Positions 26,323 through 35,465 of a DNA stretch of 64,000 nucleotides are shown here, in pieces (positions within the stretch are counted from its first letter, which is position 1; every line of letters begins with the position of its first letter). The stretch lies in contig JAFTYI010000038.1 in the NCBI GenBank assembly GCA_017464815.1, positions 1 to 64,000 on the forward strand, read 5' to 3'. The notes beneath the pieces are model-generated. The model saw only the letters and a list, made by a program, of their open reading frames with translations. It was not told the DNA's origin and searched no databases. This stretch comes from Bacteroidaceae bacterium. GTDB lineage: Bacteria > Bacteroidota > Bacteroidia > Bacteroidales > Bacteroidaceae. Position numbers and translations under genes: made by a program.

Positions 26323-26365
26323 AACGCTTTTTGCACAAATCGGGTGCAAAAAGCGTTTCTTTTTT
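26323..26365 (+). terminator. aroB terminator
   Basis: AACGCTTTTTGCAC (26323-26336) pairs perfectly with GTGCAAAAAGCGTT (26344-26357) over a 7-base loop, followed by a T run. Confidence 0.95.
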
Positions 26366-26438
26366 GAAAAAGAGTTAAAAAAACTTTAACTTGAAAGAAT
26401 ATTTCACAAAAAACATAGGGACTATAAAGAAAAAAGCA

Positions 26439-26446
26439 TACCTTTG
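26439..26446 (+). promoter_or_regulatory. Efflux operon promoter -7 element
   Basis: TACCTTTG fits TAnnTTTG, 57 bases before the adaptor gene ATG. Confidence 0.6.
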
Positions 26447-26503
26447 AGGAGTCAAAAACGAAAACATAACAGCATCTAAAGAATCAAGAAAAAACGTATA
26501 GCT

Positions 26504-27586
26504 ATGAACAAACCTACCAAATGGGGGCTCATCGGTGTCATCGTCATCGGATTAGCCGGATGGGGCATCTGGTCACAAATGCCCAAAGAAAATGAAGAGT
26601 TGCAACTGGCTGACAAAGTGAAAAGCACAGGAGGAGGAGGCCGTAAAGCATTGAACGTGACGGCCGAAATCATCAAACCCCGCTCGCTCACCGACGAAAT
26701 CGTGGTGACGGGCCGACTCATCCCCGATGAAGAGGTAAGCCTGTCGTTCGAAACCTCAGGAAAAATCATCAGCATCAACTTCACCGAAGGCTCCTACGTG
26801 ACCAAGGGACAACTGCTTGCCAAGGTAAACGACGGCCCCCTGCAAGCCCAACTGAAAAAACTGGAGTCACAAGTCCAATTGGCACAAGACCGTGTCTATC
26901 GCCAAAGCGCCCTGCTCGAGAAAGATGCAGTGAGTAAAGAGGCATACGAAGAGGCCCGCACAAACCTGGCCTCGTTGCAAGCCGACATCGAACTGGTGAA
27001 AGAGAACATTGCCCAGACGGAGCTGCGTGCACCGTTCGACGGCATCATCGGATTGCGCCAAGTGAGCGAGGGAGCATACGCCTCCACCGGCACAATCGTG
27101 GCCACACTTACCAAGATAACCCCCTTGAAGATTGAGTTCGCCGTGCCCGAGCGATACACCAGTTCGGTGAAGCCCGGCATGAACCTCACCTTCAGCATCG
27201 AAGGCCAACTGGAGCGCATGGATGCAAAGATATACGCCACCGAATCGAAGGTTGACCAGACGACACACACTTTCCCCGTGCGTGCCCTCTATCCGAACTC
27301 AAACGGTGCACTCTTCCCCGGCCGATTCACCAACATCCACTTGAAGACGCTGGAAATCCCCGAAGCCATAGCCATCCCCACCGAATCCATCGTGCCGGAA
27401 ATGGGCGTGGACAAAGTGTTCCTCTACAAGAATGGCAAAGCACAACCCGTAGCCATCACCAAAGGCATACGCAACGAAGCCCGCGTGCAAGTGTTGCAAG
27501 GCCTCAACTATGGCGACACCATCCTGACATCGGGCACCATGCAATTGCGCACAGGGCTGGCCGTGACGTTGGATGAAGTGAAATAG
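26504..27586 (+). CDS. RND efflux periplasmic adaptor subunit
   Basis: This 360-residue membrane-fusion protein links the inner-membrane RND pump to the outer-membrane channel. It has an N-terminal anchor (about 7-22, GLIGVIVIGLAGWGIW, no lipobox), a split lipoyl domain (SFETSGKIISINFTEGSYVT and LRAPFDGIIGLRQVSEGAYA), an alpha-helical hairpin (110-165) and the beta-barrel and membrane-proximal domains. It is first of three genes (adaptor, pump, channel), 99 bases before the pump gene. The substrate cannot be told from sequence. Confidence 0.94.
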   Translation: MNKPTKWGLIGVIVIGLAGWGIWSQMPKENEELQLADKVKSTGGGGRKALNVTAEIIKPRSLTDEIVVTGRLIPDEEVSLSFETSGKIISINFTEGSYVTKGQLLAKVNDGPLQAQLKKLESQVQLAQDRVYRQSALLEKDAVSKEAYEEARTNLASLQADIELVKENIAQTELRAPFDGIIGLRQVSEGAYASTGTIVATLTKITPLKIEFAVPERYTSSVKPGMNLTFSIEGQLERMDAKIYATESKVDQTTHTFPVRALYPNSNGALFPGRFTNIHLKTLEIPEAIAIPTESIVPEMGVDKVFLYKNGKAQPVAITKGIRNEARVQVLQGLNYGDTILTSGTMQLRTGLAVTLDEVK

Positions 27587-27685
27587 TGATTAGCAACCAG
27601 TTGTTGGTCACTTGAATTCATAATTAGCTCGAGCAAAGCTCTCATCAACTTCGTAGTCATAATTTATAATTCATAATTCCCCAAA

Positions 27686-30600
27686 ATGAATATATCAGAA
27701 CTCAGCATACGCCGCCCGGTGCTCTCCACCGTAATGACGCTGATTATCCTGTTGTTCGGCCTCATCGGCTACAACACATTGGGCGTGCGCGAATATCCGT
27801 CGGTCGACAACCCCATCATCTCGGTCAGTTGTTCCTATCCGGGAGCCAATGCCGACGTGATTGAGAACCAGATTACCGAACCCCTGGAACAAAACATCAA
27901 CGGTATCCCCGGCATCCGTTCGTTGACAAGCGTCAGCAGCCAGGGAAGCAGCCGCATCACCGTGGAGTTTGAACTGTCGGTCGACCTAGAGACGGCTGCC
28001 AACGACGTGCGCGACAAGGTGTCGCGTGCCCAACGCTTCCTTCCCCGCGATTGCGACCCCCCCACCGTTTCGAAAGCCGATGCCGACGCCACTCCCATCT
28101 TGATGGTGGCCATCCAGAGCGACAAGCGCTCATTGTTGGAAATCAGCGAGATTGCCGACCTCACAGTGAAGGAGCAGTTGCAAACCATCCCCGACGTCAG
28201 TAGCGTAAGCATCTGGGGAGAAAAGAGATACTCCATGCGCCTGTGGCTCGACCCCATCAAGATGTCGGGCTATGGCGTCACTCCCATGGACGTGAAAAAC
28301 GCCGTGGACATGGAGAACGTGGAGCTTCCATCGGGCAGCATCGAAGGAAACACCACCGAACTTAGCATCCGCACCCTGGGCTTGATGCACACGGCACAGG
28401 AGTTCAACGACCTCATCATCAAGGAAGACCAAGGACGCATCATCCGCTTCAGCGACATCGGACGAGCCGAAGTGGAGGCCCGCGACATCAAGAGCTACAT
28501 GAAGATGAACGGTGTCCCCATGGTGGGCGTTGTGGTCATCCCCCAACCGGGCGCCAACCACATCGAAATTGCCGATGCCGTCTATGAGCGCATGAAGATT
28601 ATGGAAAAAGACCTGCCCGAGGATGTGAAGTACACCTACGGATTCGACAACACGAAGTTCATCCGCGCCTCCATTGCCGAAGTGGAAGAGACGGTGTACG
28701 TGGCCTTCCTGCTGGTAATGGTCATCATCTTCCTGTTTTTGCGCGACTGGCGCGTCACGCTGGTGCCTTGCATCGTGATACCTGTGTCGCTCATCGGCTC
28801 GTTTTTCATCATGTACATCTGTGGCTTCTCCATCAATGTGCTATCCATGCTGGCGGTGGTGCTGGCGGTAGGTCTGGTGGTGGACGATGCCATCGTAATG
28901 ACGGAAAACATCTACATCCGCATCGAGCGGGGCATGAATCCCATGGAGGCGGGCATCGAAGGGTCGAAGGAAATCTTCTTTGCCGTCATCTCCACCACGG
29001 TGACACTGGTGGCGGTGTTCTTCCCCATCGTCTTCATGGAGGGAATGACAGGACGTCTCTTCCGCGAATTCAGTTTCGTGGTGTCGGGCGCGGTCATCAT
29101 CTCATCGTTTGCCGCCCTGACCTTCACCCCCATGTTGGCCACCAAGTTGTTGAAGAAGCGCGAACAACAGAATTGGTTCTACCGCAAGACAGAACCATTC
29201 TTCGAGGGATTGAACAACATCTATGCCCGTGGCCTGGATTTCTTCCTGCATTATCGCTGGATTTCAATCATCATTTTTGTTGTCACATTAGGACTCATCG
29301 GTTGGTTATGGAATGCCGTGCCCTCCGAAATGGCCCCGCTTGAAGACCGCTCACAAATCAGCATCAACACCCGAGGCCCCGAGGGAATCACCTACGAATT
29401 CATCCGCGACTACACCGAGGACATCAATGCATTGGTAGATTCCTTGGCCGATGATGTGCCTGCCGTCACGGCTCGCGTGTCCAGTGGCTCGGGCAACGTA
29501 CGCCTCACACTGAGCGACATACGTGACCGCGACTACACCCAGATGGAGCTGGCCGAAAAAATTTCTGCCGCCGTACGCACAAAGACCAAAGCCCGTGCCT
29601 TCGTGCAACAACAATCGACCTTTGGCGGACGCCGTGCCGGTATGCCTGTACAGTATGTATTGCAGGCGACCAACATCGAAAAGTTGGAAGAGGTGTTGCC
29701 TCTGTTTATGGAAAAGGTGTACGACAGCCCTGTTTTCCAGATGGCAGACGTGGATTTGAAGTTCAGCAAACCCGAGGCGCGCATCAACATCAATCGCGAC
29801 AAGGCCAGTGTGATGGGCGTTAGCACCAAGAACATTGCCCAAACCCTCCAATATGGATTGGCCGACCAACGCATGGGATACTTCTACATGAACGGTAAGC
29901 AATACGAGATTGTGGGCGAAATCAACCGCCAACAACGCAACAAGCCTGTAGATTTGAAGTCAATCTACGTGCGTAGCAACGATGGAGACATGATTCAGAT
30001 GGACAACCTCATTGAGTTGGAAGAAGGTATCGCACCACCAAAACTCTACCGCTACAACCGTTTTGCATCGGCCACCGTGTCAGCCGGATTGGCTGAAGGA
30101 AAAACCATCGGCGACGGGTTGGACGAAATGGACAGGATAGCCGAAGAGGTGTTGGACGACACCTTCCGCACAGCCCTCTCAGGCGACTCGAAGGAGTATC
30201 GCGAAAGTTCTTCCAGCCTGATGTTTGCCTTCATCTTGGCCTTGGTACTCATCTACCTTATTTTGGCCGCCCAATTCGAGAGTTTCAAAGATCCGCTCAT
30301 CATCATGTTCACCGTGCCGTTGGCCGTAGCCGGGGCACTCGTCTTCATGGCCATCGACGGACAGACGATGAACATCTATAGCCAGATTGGTATCATCATG
30401 CTCATCGGCTTGGTAGCCAAGAACGGAATCCTCATCGTGGAGTTTGCCAACCAACGGCAGGAGAGTGGCGAGAACCGTTTCGACGCCATCCGCATGGCCT
30501 CCATCCAACGCTTGCGCCCCATCCTGATGACCAGTGTATCCACCATCCTCGGCCTCGTGCCATTGGTGTATGCCACAGGTGAAGGTGCCAACGGACGCAT

Positions 30601-30712
30601 CGCCATGGGTGTGGCCGTCGTAGGCGGCATGTTGGTGTCCACGATTCTCACCTTGTTCGTGGTGCCGGCCATATACCTTTATATATCTACCGACCGGTCA
30701 AAGAAGAGTTGA
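27686..30712 (+). CDS. RND efflux pump permease
   Basis: A 1008-residue RND transporter of AcrB type that uses the proton gradient to expel substrates. The N-terminal TM1 is followed by a large periplasmic loop (about 30-330), TM2-6, a second loop (about 550-855) and TM8-12. TM4 carries the proton-relay acidic pair in LVVDDAIVMTENI. GLVAKNGILIVEFANQ in the C-terminal half is typical. It lies between adaptor and channel genes and is surely co-transcribed with the adaptor. The 16-base gap plus hairpin before the channel frame may tune relative expression. Confidence 0.96.
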   Translation: MNISELSIRRPVLSTVMTLIILLFGLIGYNTLGVREYPSVDNPIISVSCSYPGANADVIENQITEPLEQNINGIPGIRSLTSVSSQGSSRITVEFELSVDLETAANDVRDKVSRAQRFLPRDCDPPTVSKADADATPILMVAIQSDKRSLLEISEIADLTVKEQLQTIPDVSSVSIWGEKRYSMRLWLDPIKMSGYGVTPMDVKNAVDMENVELPSGSIEGNTTELSIRTLGLMHTAQEFNDLIIKEDQGRIIRFSDIGRAEVEARDIKSYMKMNGVPMVGVVVIPQPGANHIEIADAVYERMKIMEKDLPEDVKYTYGFDNTKFIRASIAEVEETVYVAFLLVMVIIFLFLRDWRVTLVPCIVIPVSLIGSFFIMYICGFSINVLSMLAVVLAVGLVVDDAIVMTENIYIRIERGMNPMEAGIEGSKEIFFAVISTTVTLVAVFFPIVFMEGMTGRLFREFSFVVSGAVIISSFAALTFTPMLATKLLKKREQQNWFYRKTEPFFEGLNNIYARGLDFFLHYRWISIIIFVVTLGLIGWLWNAVPSEMAPLEDRSQISINTRGPEGITYEFIRDYTEDINALVDSLADDVPAVTARVSSGSGNVRLTLSDIRDRDYTQMELAEKISAAVRTKTKARAFVQQQSTFGGRRAGMPVQYVLQATNIEKLEEVLPLFMEKVYDSPVFQMADVDLKFSKPEARININRDKASVMGVSTKNIAQTLQYGLADQRMGYFYMNGKQYEIVGEINRQQRNKPVDLKSIYVRSNDGDMIQMDNLIELEEGIAPPKLYRYNRFASATVSAGLAEGKTIGDGLDEMDRIAEEVLDDTFRTALSGDSKEYRESSSSLMFAFILALVLIYLILAAQFESFKDPLIIMFTVPLAVAGALVFMAIDGQTMNIYSQIGIIMLIGLVAKNGILIVEFANQRQESGENRFDAIRMASIQRLRPILMTSVSTILGLVPLVYATGEGANGRIAMGVAVVGGMLVSTILTLFVVPAIYLYISTDRSKKS

Positions 30713-30726
30713 ACCCAATAACCCAA

Positions 30727-30768
30727 GGTTGTCTGAAAACTCCGAAAGTTTCGAGTTCTCAGACAACC
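30727..30768 (+). other. Intercistronic hairpin between pump and channel
   Basis: GGTTGTCTGA (30727-30736) pairs with TCAGACAACC (30759-30768), with inner ACTC/GAGT and GAAA/TTTC pairs. It is followed by A-rich sequence, not T, so it is more likely an mRNA stability or processing element than a terminator. Confidence 0.7.
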
Positions 30769-30791
30769 AAACAAAAAAAAGGAAAAAAGAA

Positions 30792-32126
30792 ATGAAACAT
30801 ATCATCCGACACATCTGTTTGGGCGTGGCACTGACCAGTGCCACCTCCATGCAGGCACAACACATCTACACACTGGAGTCGTGCCTCGACGAAGGATTGC
30901 AGAACAACTATTCGCTGCGCATCGTCCGCAACCAAGAACAGACGGCCCACAACAATGCCACCATCGCCAACGCCGGCTATCTGCCCACCTTGGACTTGAG
31001 CGCCGGATACAGCGGTTCGCTCGACGACACCGACACCAAACTGCGCTCTACGGGCGAAACGGTGAGCGAAAACGGAGCATTTGACCAGACCCTCAACGCC
31101 GGCTTGTCACTCAACTGGACCATCTTCGACGGATTGGGCATACAAGCCAACTATCAGAAGCTGAAAGAACTGGAGCGACAGGGCAAAACCCAGACACGCA
31201 TCGCCATCGAGGACTTCATTGCCACCCTCTCGGCTGAGTACTACAACTTCGTACAACAGAAAATCCGTCTGAAGAATCTCCGCTACGCCGTGTCGCTCTC
31301 CAAAGAACGCCTGCGCATCGTTGAAGCCCGCTACAACATCGGCAGCTTCTCACGCCTCGACCTCCAGCAGGCCCGCGTAGACTTCAATGCCGACCAAGCA
31401 TCCTTCATCAAGCAACAGGAGTTGCTCCACACCTCACGCATCCGTCTGAACCAACTGATGGCCGTGCGCGACATGAACGGACCCGTCATCGTTGAAGACA
31501 CACTCATCATCCCCAACACCATGCTCCGCTTCGAACAGTTGTGGAACAACACCCTGCGCACCAACGCCTCGTTGCTCAAGGCCGAACAGAACCAAACCTT
31601 GGCCAAGCTGGACCAAAAAGCTGTGCTGAGCCGCAACTACCCCTACGTGAAGGCCAATGCCAACTACGGATATACCCACAACAAATACGAACTGGGAAGC
31701 AATATCAGCCGCGACAACCTGGGGCTGAGCTTCGGCGTCACCGTGGGCATCAACCTGTTCAACGGCAACAAGCGACGCGAAAGCCGCAATGCCCGACTGG
31801 CCGTAGAGAATGCACGTCTTGAGCGCGAAGAGCTGGAGCAAAGCCTGCGCGCCGACCTGATGAACCTGTGGCAAGCCTACCAAAACAACATCGACCTGCT
31901 CCAACTGGAGCGCGACAATCTGATAGCCGCACGCGACAACTACGAGATTGCCCGCGACCGCTACCTGCTTGGCGACCTCTCGGGTATCGAGATGCGCGAA
32001 GCACAAAAGAGCCTTCTGGATGCCGAAGAGCGCATCCTCTCTGCCGAGTACGACACCAAGATGTGTGAAATCTCCCTGCTGCAACTCAGCGGAAGCATCA
32101 CCGACTACTTGGGTTCGGATTGGTAA
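30792..32126 (+). CDS. TolC-family outer-membrane channel
   Basis: The 444-residue protein forms the outer-membrane exit duct of the RND pump. A signal peptide (about 1-22, ending SMQAQ) precedes two repeats of the outer-membrane efflux fold, rich in helices (SAEYYNFVQQKIRLKNLR and ADLMNLWQAYQNNIDLLQ). The start at 30792 is chosen because the longer frame from 30729 lies within the hairpin and lacks a signal sequence in position. It is last in the operon. Confidence 0.92.
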   Translation: MKHIIRHICLGVALTSATSMQAQHIYTLESCLDEGLQNNYSLRIVRNQEQTAHNNATIANAGYLPTLDLSAGYSGSLDDTDTKLRSTGETVSENGAFDQTLNAGLSLNWTIFDGLGIQANYQKLKELERQGKTQTRIAIEDFIATLSAEYYNFVQQKIRLKNLRYAVSLSKERLRIVEARYNIGSFSRLDLQQARVDFNADQASFIKQQELLHTSRIRLNQLMAVRDMNGPVIVEDTLIIPNTMLRFEQLWNNTLRTNASLLKAEQNQTLAKLDQKAVLSRNYPYVKANANYGYTHNKYELGSNISRDNLGLSFGVTVGINLFNGNKRRESRNARLAVENARLEREELEQSLRADLMNLWQAYQNNIDLLQLERDNLIAARDNYEIARDRYLLGDLSGIEMREAQKSLLDAEERILSAEYDTKMCEISLLQLSGSITDYLGSDW

Positions 32127-32229
32127 GCGTAAAGAGCCACAAGGGGAAAGAACACAAGGTTATGCTCAGAAGAAATTCCTTAAACAAAACGGTGCAATGC
32201 AGGAATAAATAATGGTGTTTTATTTAATC

Positions 32230-32283
32230 CATTAAACAAAAACACCCGTTTTTTTGTGTATTCATTAAACAATAGTATCTTTG
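32230..32283 (+). promoter_or_regulatory. Operator-like direct repeats and promoter of the DUF4143 ATPase
   Basis: CATTAAACAA occurs at 32230-32239 and 32263-32272 (spacing 33), the second directly before TATCTTTG (32276-32283). Paired repeats overlapping the promoter suggest repression by a DNA-binding protein. Confidence 0.55.
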
Positions 32284-32311
32284 CAGCACTATTTATCAGA
32301 AATGAATAATT

Positions 32312-33580
32312 ATGGATAAACAACTTCTGAAGCAAATATTGATAGACAACCAGCAAGAGGTTGTCCGTTATAGGATAGAGCCTCGCGAGCTCACTATTGC
32401 AGATTTCCCATGCTGTGTGTTAGTAGGTGTTCGCCGTTCGGGCAAATCCTACATGTTATACCATCGGATTCAACAATTGCTCCGTGAAGGCAAGCAGTGG
32501 GACGAAATGCTTTATCTCAACTTTGAGGATGAGCGTTTGGAGAATTTCGGGTCCGAAGACTTCAACCACATTCTCGAATGTCATCAGGAAATGTACGGAA
32601 AACGTCCTATGCTCTTCCTTGACGAGATACAGAACATTGAGCATTGGGAAAAGTTTGCCCGCCGTATGGCCGATGCGAATTACACCATTTATATTACCGG
32701 GTCGAATGCCAAGATGCTCTCCGGCGAAATCAATACCACGCTCGGAGGCCGCTTCCTCACGAGCGAAGTTTACCCTTACAGTTTCAGAGAATATGTGAAT
32801 GTGCATCGGTTGTCAGTATCATCCCATGATTTGCTTTCTACCGAGGGAAGAGCTACGGCAGTCAGATGTTTTAATGAGTATCTGCACGACGGAGGCCTGC
32901 CCGCTTCAGCTTTGATGCCAGCCAAACGCAATTACCTGAGTAGTGTATTCCAGAAAATATACTTGGGAGACATCATTGCGCGCAACAATATCAGCAACAT
33001 AGCAGGAATCAAAATACTGATAAGGAAGATTGCCGAGAGTGTTTGCCGACCTATCTCGTTCAACAGAATCAATAATCTGCTATCGAGCGTAGGAGGGAAA
33101 TTAAGTTTGGCAACCACTATCAAATACATAGAGTACTGTGAAGAGGCCTGGCTTTTGCTCCGTCTGAAGAATTATGCTTCATGCCTTGCTGACAAGGAAA
33201 GCAACTGTAAGTACTACTTCGTTGACAACGGCATATTGAACCTCTTCTTGATTGACAAGGACACAATGCTGTTAGAGAATATGGTAGCCCTGCAACTTTT
33301 CCGCATGTATGGACACGACACCAACAACGAACAAGTTTTCTTCTACAACGAAAACTATGAAATAGATTTCTATATTCCCGAAGACGAACTTGCCATACAA
33401 GTATGCTACTCACTTCACGATAAAGAGACTTTGGATAGAGAAGTGGCTGCATTGACAAAACTTCCCAAGCGACTCACTTGCCGTCGACGCATTATTCTCA
33501 CTTTTGACGAAGAAACCTCCTTTACCGATCAGCATGGGGTGATAGAGGTCCTTCCTTGTTGGAAATGGATGTTGCAATAG
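32312..33580 (+). CDS. AAA ATPase with DUF4143 domain
   Basis: The 422-residue protein is of the AAA_14/DUF4143 family, common in gut Bacteroidales and often strain-variable. The Walker A is VGVRRSGKSY, Walker B MLFLDEIQNI, and TIYITGSNAKMLSGE is the sensor stretch. The C-terminal DUF4143 part (about 215-400) includes a possible nuclease-like core (VFFYNENYEIDFYIPED). The cellular role is unknown; links to mobile elements and toxin-like systems have been proposed. It has its own promoter with paired repeats and is less GC-rich than the efflux operon. Confidence 0.9.
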   Translation: MDKQLLKQILIDNQQEVVRYRIEPRELTIADFPCCVLVGVRRSGKSYMLYHRIQQLLREGKQWDEMLYLNFEDERLENFGSEDFNHILECHQEMYGKRPMLFLDEIQNIEHWEKFARRMADANYTIYITGSNAKMLSGEINTTLGGRFLTSEVYPYSFREYVNVHRLSVSSHDLLSTEGRATAVRCFNEYLHDGGLPASALMPAKRNYLSSVFQKIYLGDIIARNNISNIAGIKILIRKIAESVCRPISFNRINNLLSSVGGKLSLATTIKYIEYCEEAWLLLRLKNYASCLADKESNCKYYFVDNGILNLFLIDKDTMLLENMVALQLFRMYGHDTNNEQVFFYNENYEIDFYIPEDELAIQVCYSLHDKETLDREVAALTKLPKRLTCRRRIILTFDEETSFTDQHGVIEVLPCWKWMLQ

Positions 33581-33649
33581 CCTGATATGAATTCCCCGCA
33601 ACCAACAGTGATGGTTGCGGGGTTGAAAGTTTTATGGATTAATCAAATT

Positions 33650-34189
33650 CTAAAGAAACGTAAGTCCTATACCCCAAAATCCATTATCAAACATGTTTTC
33701 TGTTTTGAATTTAGGAGCAGAAATGTGGTAACCCACTGTGATGAAATTACTTTTCCAAAGCCTTATACCAATTGACAAGTTTGCAGATGCGCCATATCCA
33801 AATTTAAATCCCTCATCATAATCAAAGATTTTCCAATTAGTATATCCTAAATAAGGATAAATCATCCCATGAATCAAGAATGAGTTGTTTATAATATGGC
33901 GTTTGCGTAAACCCAATCCCAATGACATCGCACCACCCGCAACATCATCACCAAAACCTAAATCCCAATCCCATTTTAAATACCCTATTTTCCCAACATC
34001 AGCTCCGATGCCTGTTTTAACAATCTTGTAGTCAGAATCATAATTAACAACAATATCGCTTCCTCGATACTCCGTTTGTTGCTCTGAAACCGTTGTATTA
34101 CTTTCACTATTACCGTTTGCTGCGACTTGTGCAATAACACTATCCAATGTAAAGCACATGGCACATGCTATTAATATTATTTTCTTCAT
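33650..34189 (-). CDS. Small outer-membrane beta-barrel protein
   Basis: A 179-residue exported protein (signal peptide KIILIACAMCFTLDSVIAQ). The remainder alternates polar and aromatic residues in strands (YLKWDWDLGFG, GMIYPYLGYTNWKIF, FWGIGLTFL) and ends in leucine after an aromatic-rich strand, as 8-strand outer-membrane barrels do. No specific family is recognised. The only clear promoter upstream is at 34573-34580, which would give a leader of about 375 bases containing a small open frame. Confidence 0.75.
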   Translation of the reverse strand: MKKIILIACAMCFTLDSVIAQVAANGNSESNTTVSEQQTEYRGSDIVVNYDSDYKIVKTGIGADVGKIGYLKWDWDLGFGDDVAGGAMSLGLGLRKRHIINNSFLIHGMIYPYLGYTNWKIFDYDEGFKFGYGASANLSIGIRLWKSNFITVGYHISAPKFKTENMFDNGFWGIGLTFL

Positions 34190-34283
34190 AATTATTTAAT
34201 TTTTTTGATTAAATGTTTTAAATAGAAAAAGGCGAAAACCATCCGATACTGTTTTACTTCGGGGCTACCGCCAAGTGGCCTTC

Positions 34284-34490
34284 TCACAAACAAGTACAGA
34301 ATAGTCCACGCCTAATCCAGCGTGAACTTTCAGTCAACCTGTCCTCGTGAGAAATAATTGGCGGTAATTTCGAAGTGAGAACAAGAGCTAAAAGCTCAAA
34401 TCCAATATAATTACAAGTACGAATGGGAACGCTTTCCGTTGTTAATTGCTTTAAAATCTCGATGAAAGGGCTTGCCTCATGGACAAACAC
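34284..34490 (-). CDS. Possible small ORF in a long leader
   Basis: A 68-residue frame (MFVHEASPFIEILKQLTTES, with LLALVLTSKLPPI) lies between the promoter at 34573-34580 and the barrel gene. Codon use does not clearly mark it as coding and no domain is recognised. It may be an upstream peptide, a gene relic, or chance within an untranslated leader. Confidence 0.25.
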   Translation of the reverse strand: MFVHEASPFIEILKQLTTESVPIRTCNYIGFELLALVLTSKLPPIISHEDRLTESSRWIRRGLFCTCL

Positions 34491-34572
34491 AACTTTCGGT
34501 AATACGTTCGTGAGTACTGTCTGTTTCTTGAAAAATTAGTAAATTTAATGGGTTAGTAATTCTTATACGCGA

Positions 34573-34580
34573 CAAAGATA
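34573..34580 (-). promoter_or_regulatory. Promoter -7 element reading toward the barrel gene
   Basis: TATCTTTG on the minus strand. Between it and the barrel start at 34189 no other full TAnnTTTG was seen, so this is the probable promoter of a long-leader transcript. Confidence 0.55.
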
Positions 34581-34653
34581 CACTTTAATTATGAATTTAC
34601 GACTATACTTTAATGAAAAAATAGAAATATTTTTGATGAGCGATAGCGAACCA

Positions 34654-35132
34654 ATTATAAATTCTGAACTATTTCACAGAATATGTTGTAGAAGACAAAA
34701 TGAGGGGGGGCAAATGAGAGAGTTCGATAGAGAAAAGGTGGATTTTCTTTACATCACTCAGTAATAAATCCCGCACTTCCATTTCATTCCTATTTTGCTA
34801 AAAAGAAACGTTGCGTAGCGAGTGATTTCCCGCATAAATATGCATGAGAGTGGAGGAAGAATGGAATAAGAAAACGCTTGCAAACGGATGTCCCCACTCA
34901 CCCTATCCTAAACATGCGCGGACGTTTAGGAGTGATTCCGCTCGTGCGCAGTTGCGCATGGACGGAACTTCGGCGGACGTTTAGGAGCGCTTCAGCGGAT
35001 ATTTAGGACAGGTGGTTCCAAAAGGCTTCGTTGAATGGGATTTGCTATCACTTTCTTGTTCGCCTTGAGTGTATATTTATACCCATACCCTGCATAAATA
35101 TGCAAAACCGACCGCGCGAGAATCGCCTGTAT
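34654..35132. repeat. Long non-coding repeat, copy B (inverted)
   Basis: This is the reverse-complement counterpart of copy A (6811-7520). It carries in inverse the GCGATTCTCGCGC block (35115-35127), the TGCATAAATATGCA palindrome (35091-35104), TCCTAAAC.TCCGC units, the GTGCGGGATTTATTAC block (near 34765) and the TGTGAAATA.TTCAGAATTTA block (near 34655-34680). It lacks the 230-base insertion of copy A. No gene is seen. Confidence 0.8.
34911..35009. repeat. 22-base units inside copy B
   Basis: Units of 22 bases lie at 34911-34932, 34966-34987 and 34988-35009, with a 33-base palindromic spacer (containing TGCGCAGTTGCGCA) after the first. They correspond to the TCCTAAACATCCGC units of copy A. 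Confidence 0.7.
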
Positions 35133-35177
35133 GCACACAAGTTTTCTTTCGTGCAAAAAATGGGTAGAATTTCAATT

Positions 35178-35265
35178 GCATCGTAAGTTATTGAGGGCCA
35201 ATCTTGTACTAAGACGGTTTTAGCTTTGAGATAAGGCGGGCTTAGCCTTTGGATAACACTGGTGG
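35178..35265. repeat. Degenerate 22-base array before the nrdJ terminator
   Basis: Four loose 22-base units start at 35178, 35200, 35222 and 35244. The last three share A..CTTTG..ATAA..C.GG with variations. The match is weaker than in other arrays, but the period is the same. Confidence 0.45.
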
Positions 35266-35390
35266 AGAAGTGAGTTTTTTCAGTTTTCTTACATAGTGGA
35301 TGGCGAAATGTTTACAGAAGCGTAAAACTATTTGTTGCATTACAGATGTTACACACATGGGGATTGCGGATAAAAAGAGAGGCACGTGTA

Positions 35391-35436
35391 AAAAGAGAAT
35401 AGCCTCCGACAGCATTTCGCTGACGGAGGCTATTCT
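35391..35436 (-). terminator. nrdJ terminator
   Basis: On the minus strand AGAATAGCCTCCG and CGGAGGCTATTCT form a perfect 13-pair stem followed by CTTTTT. It lies 30 bases after the nrdJ stop. Confidence 0.93.
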
Positions 35437-35465
35437 ATGTAATCTGTCAAATGTTCGGTTCTTCC

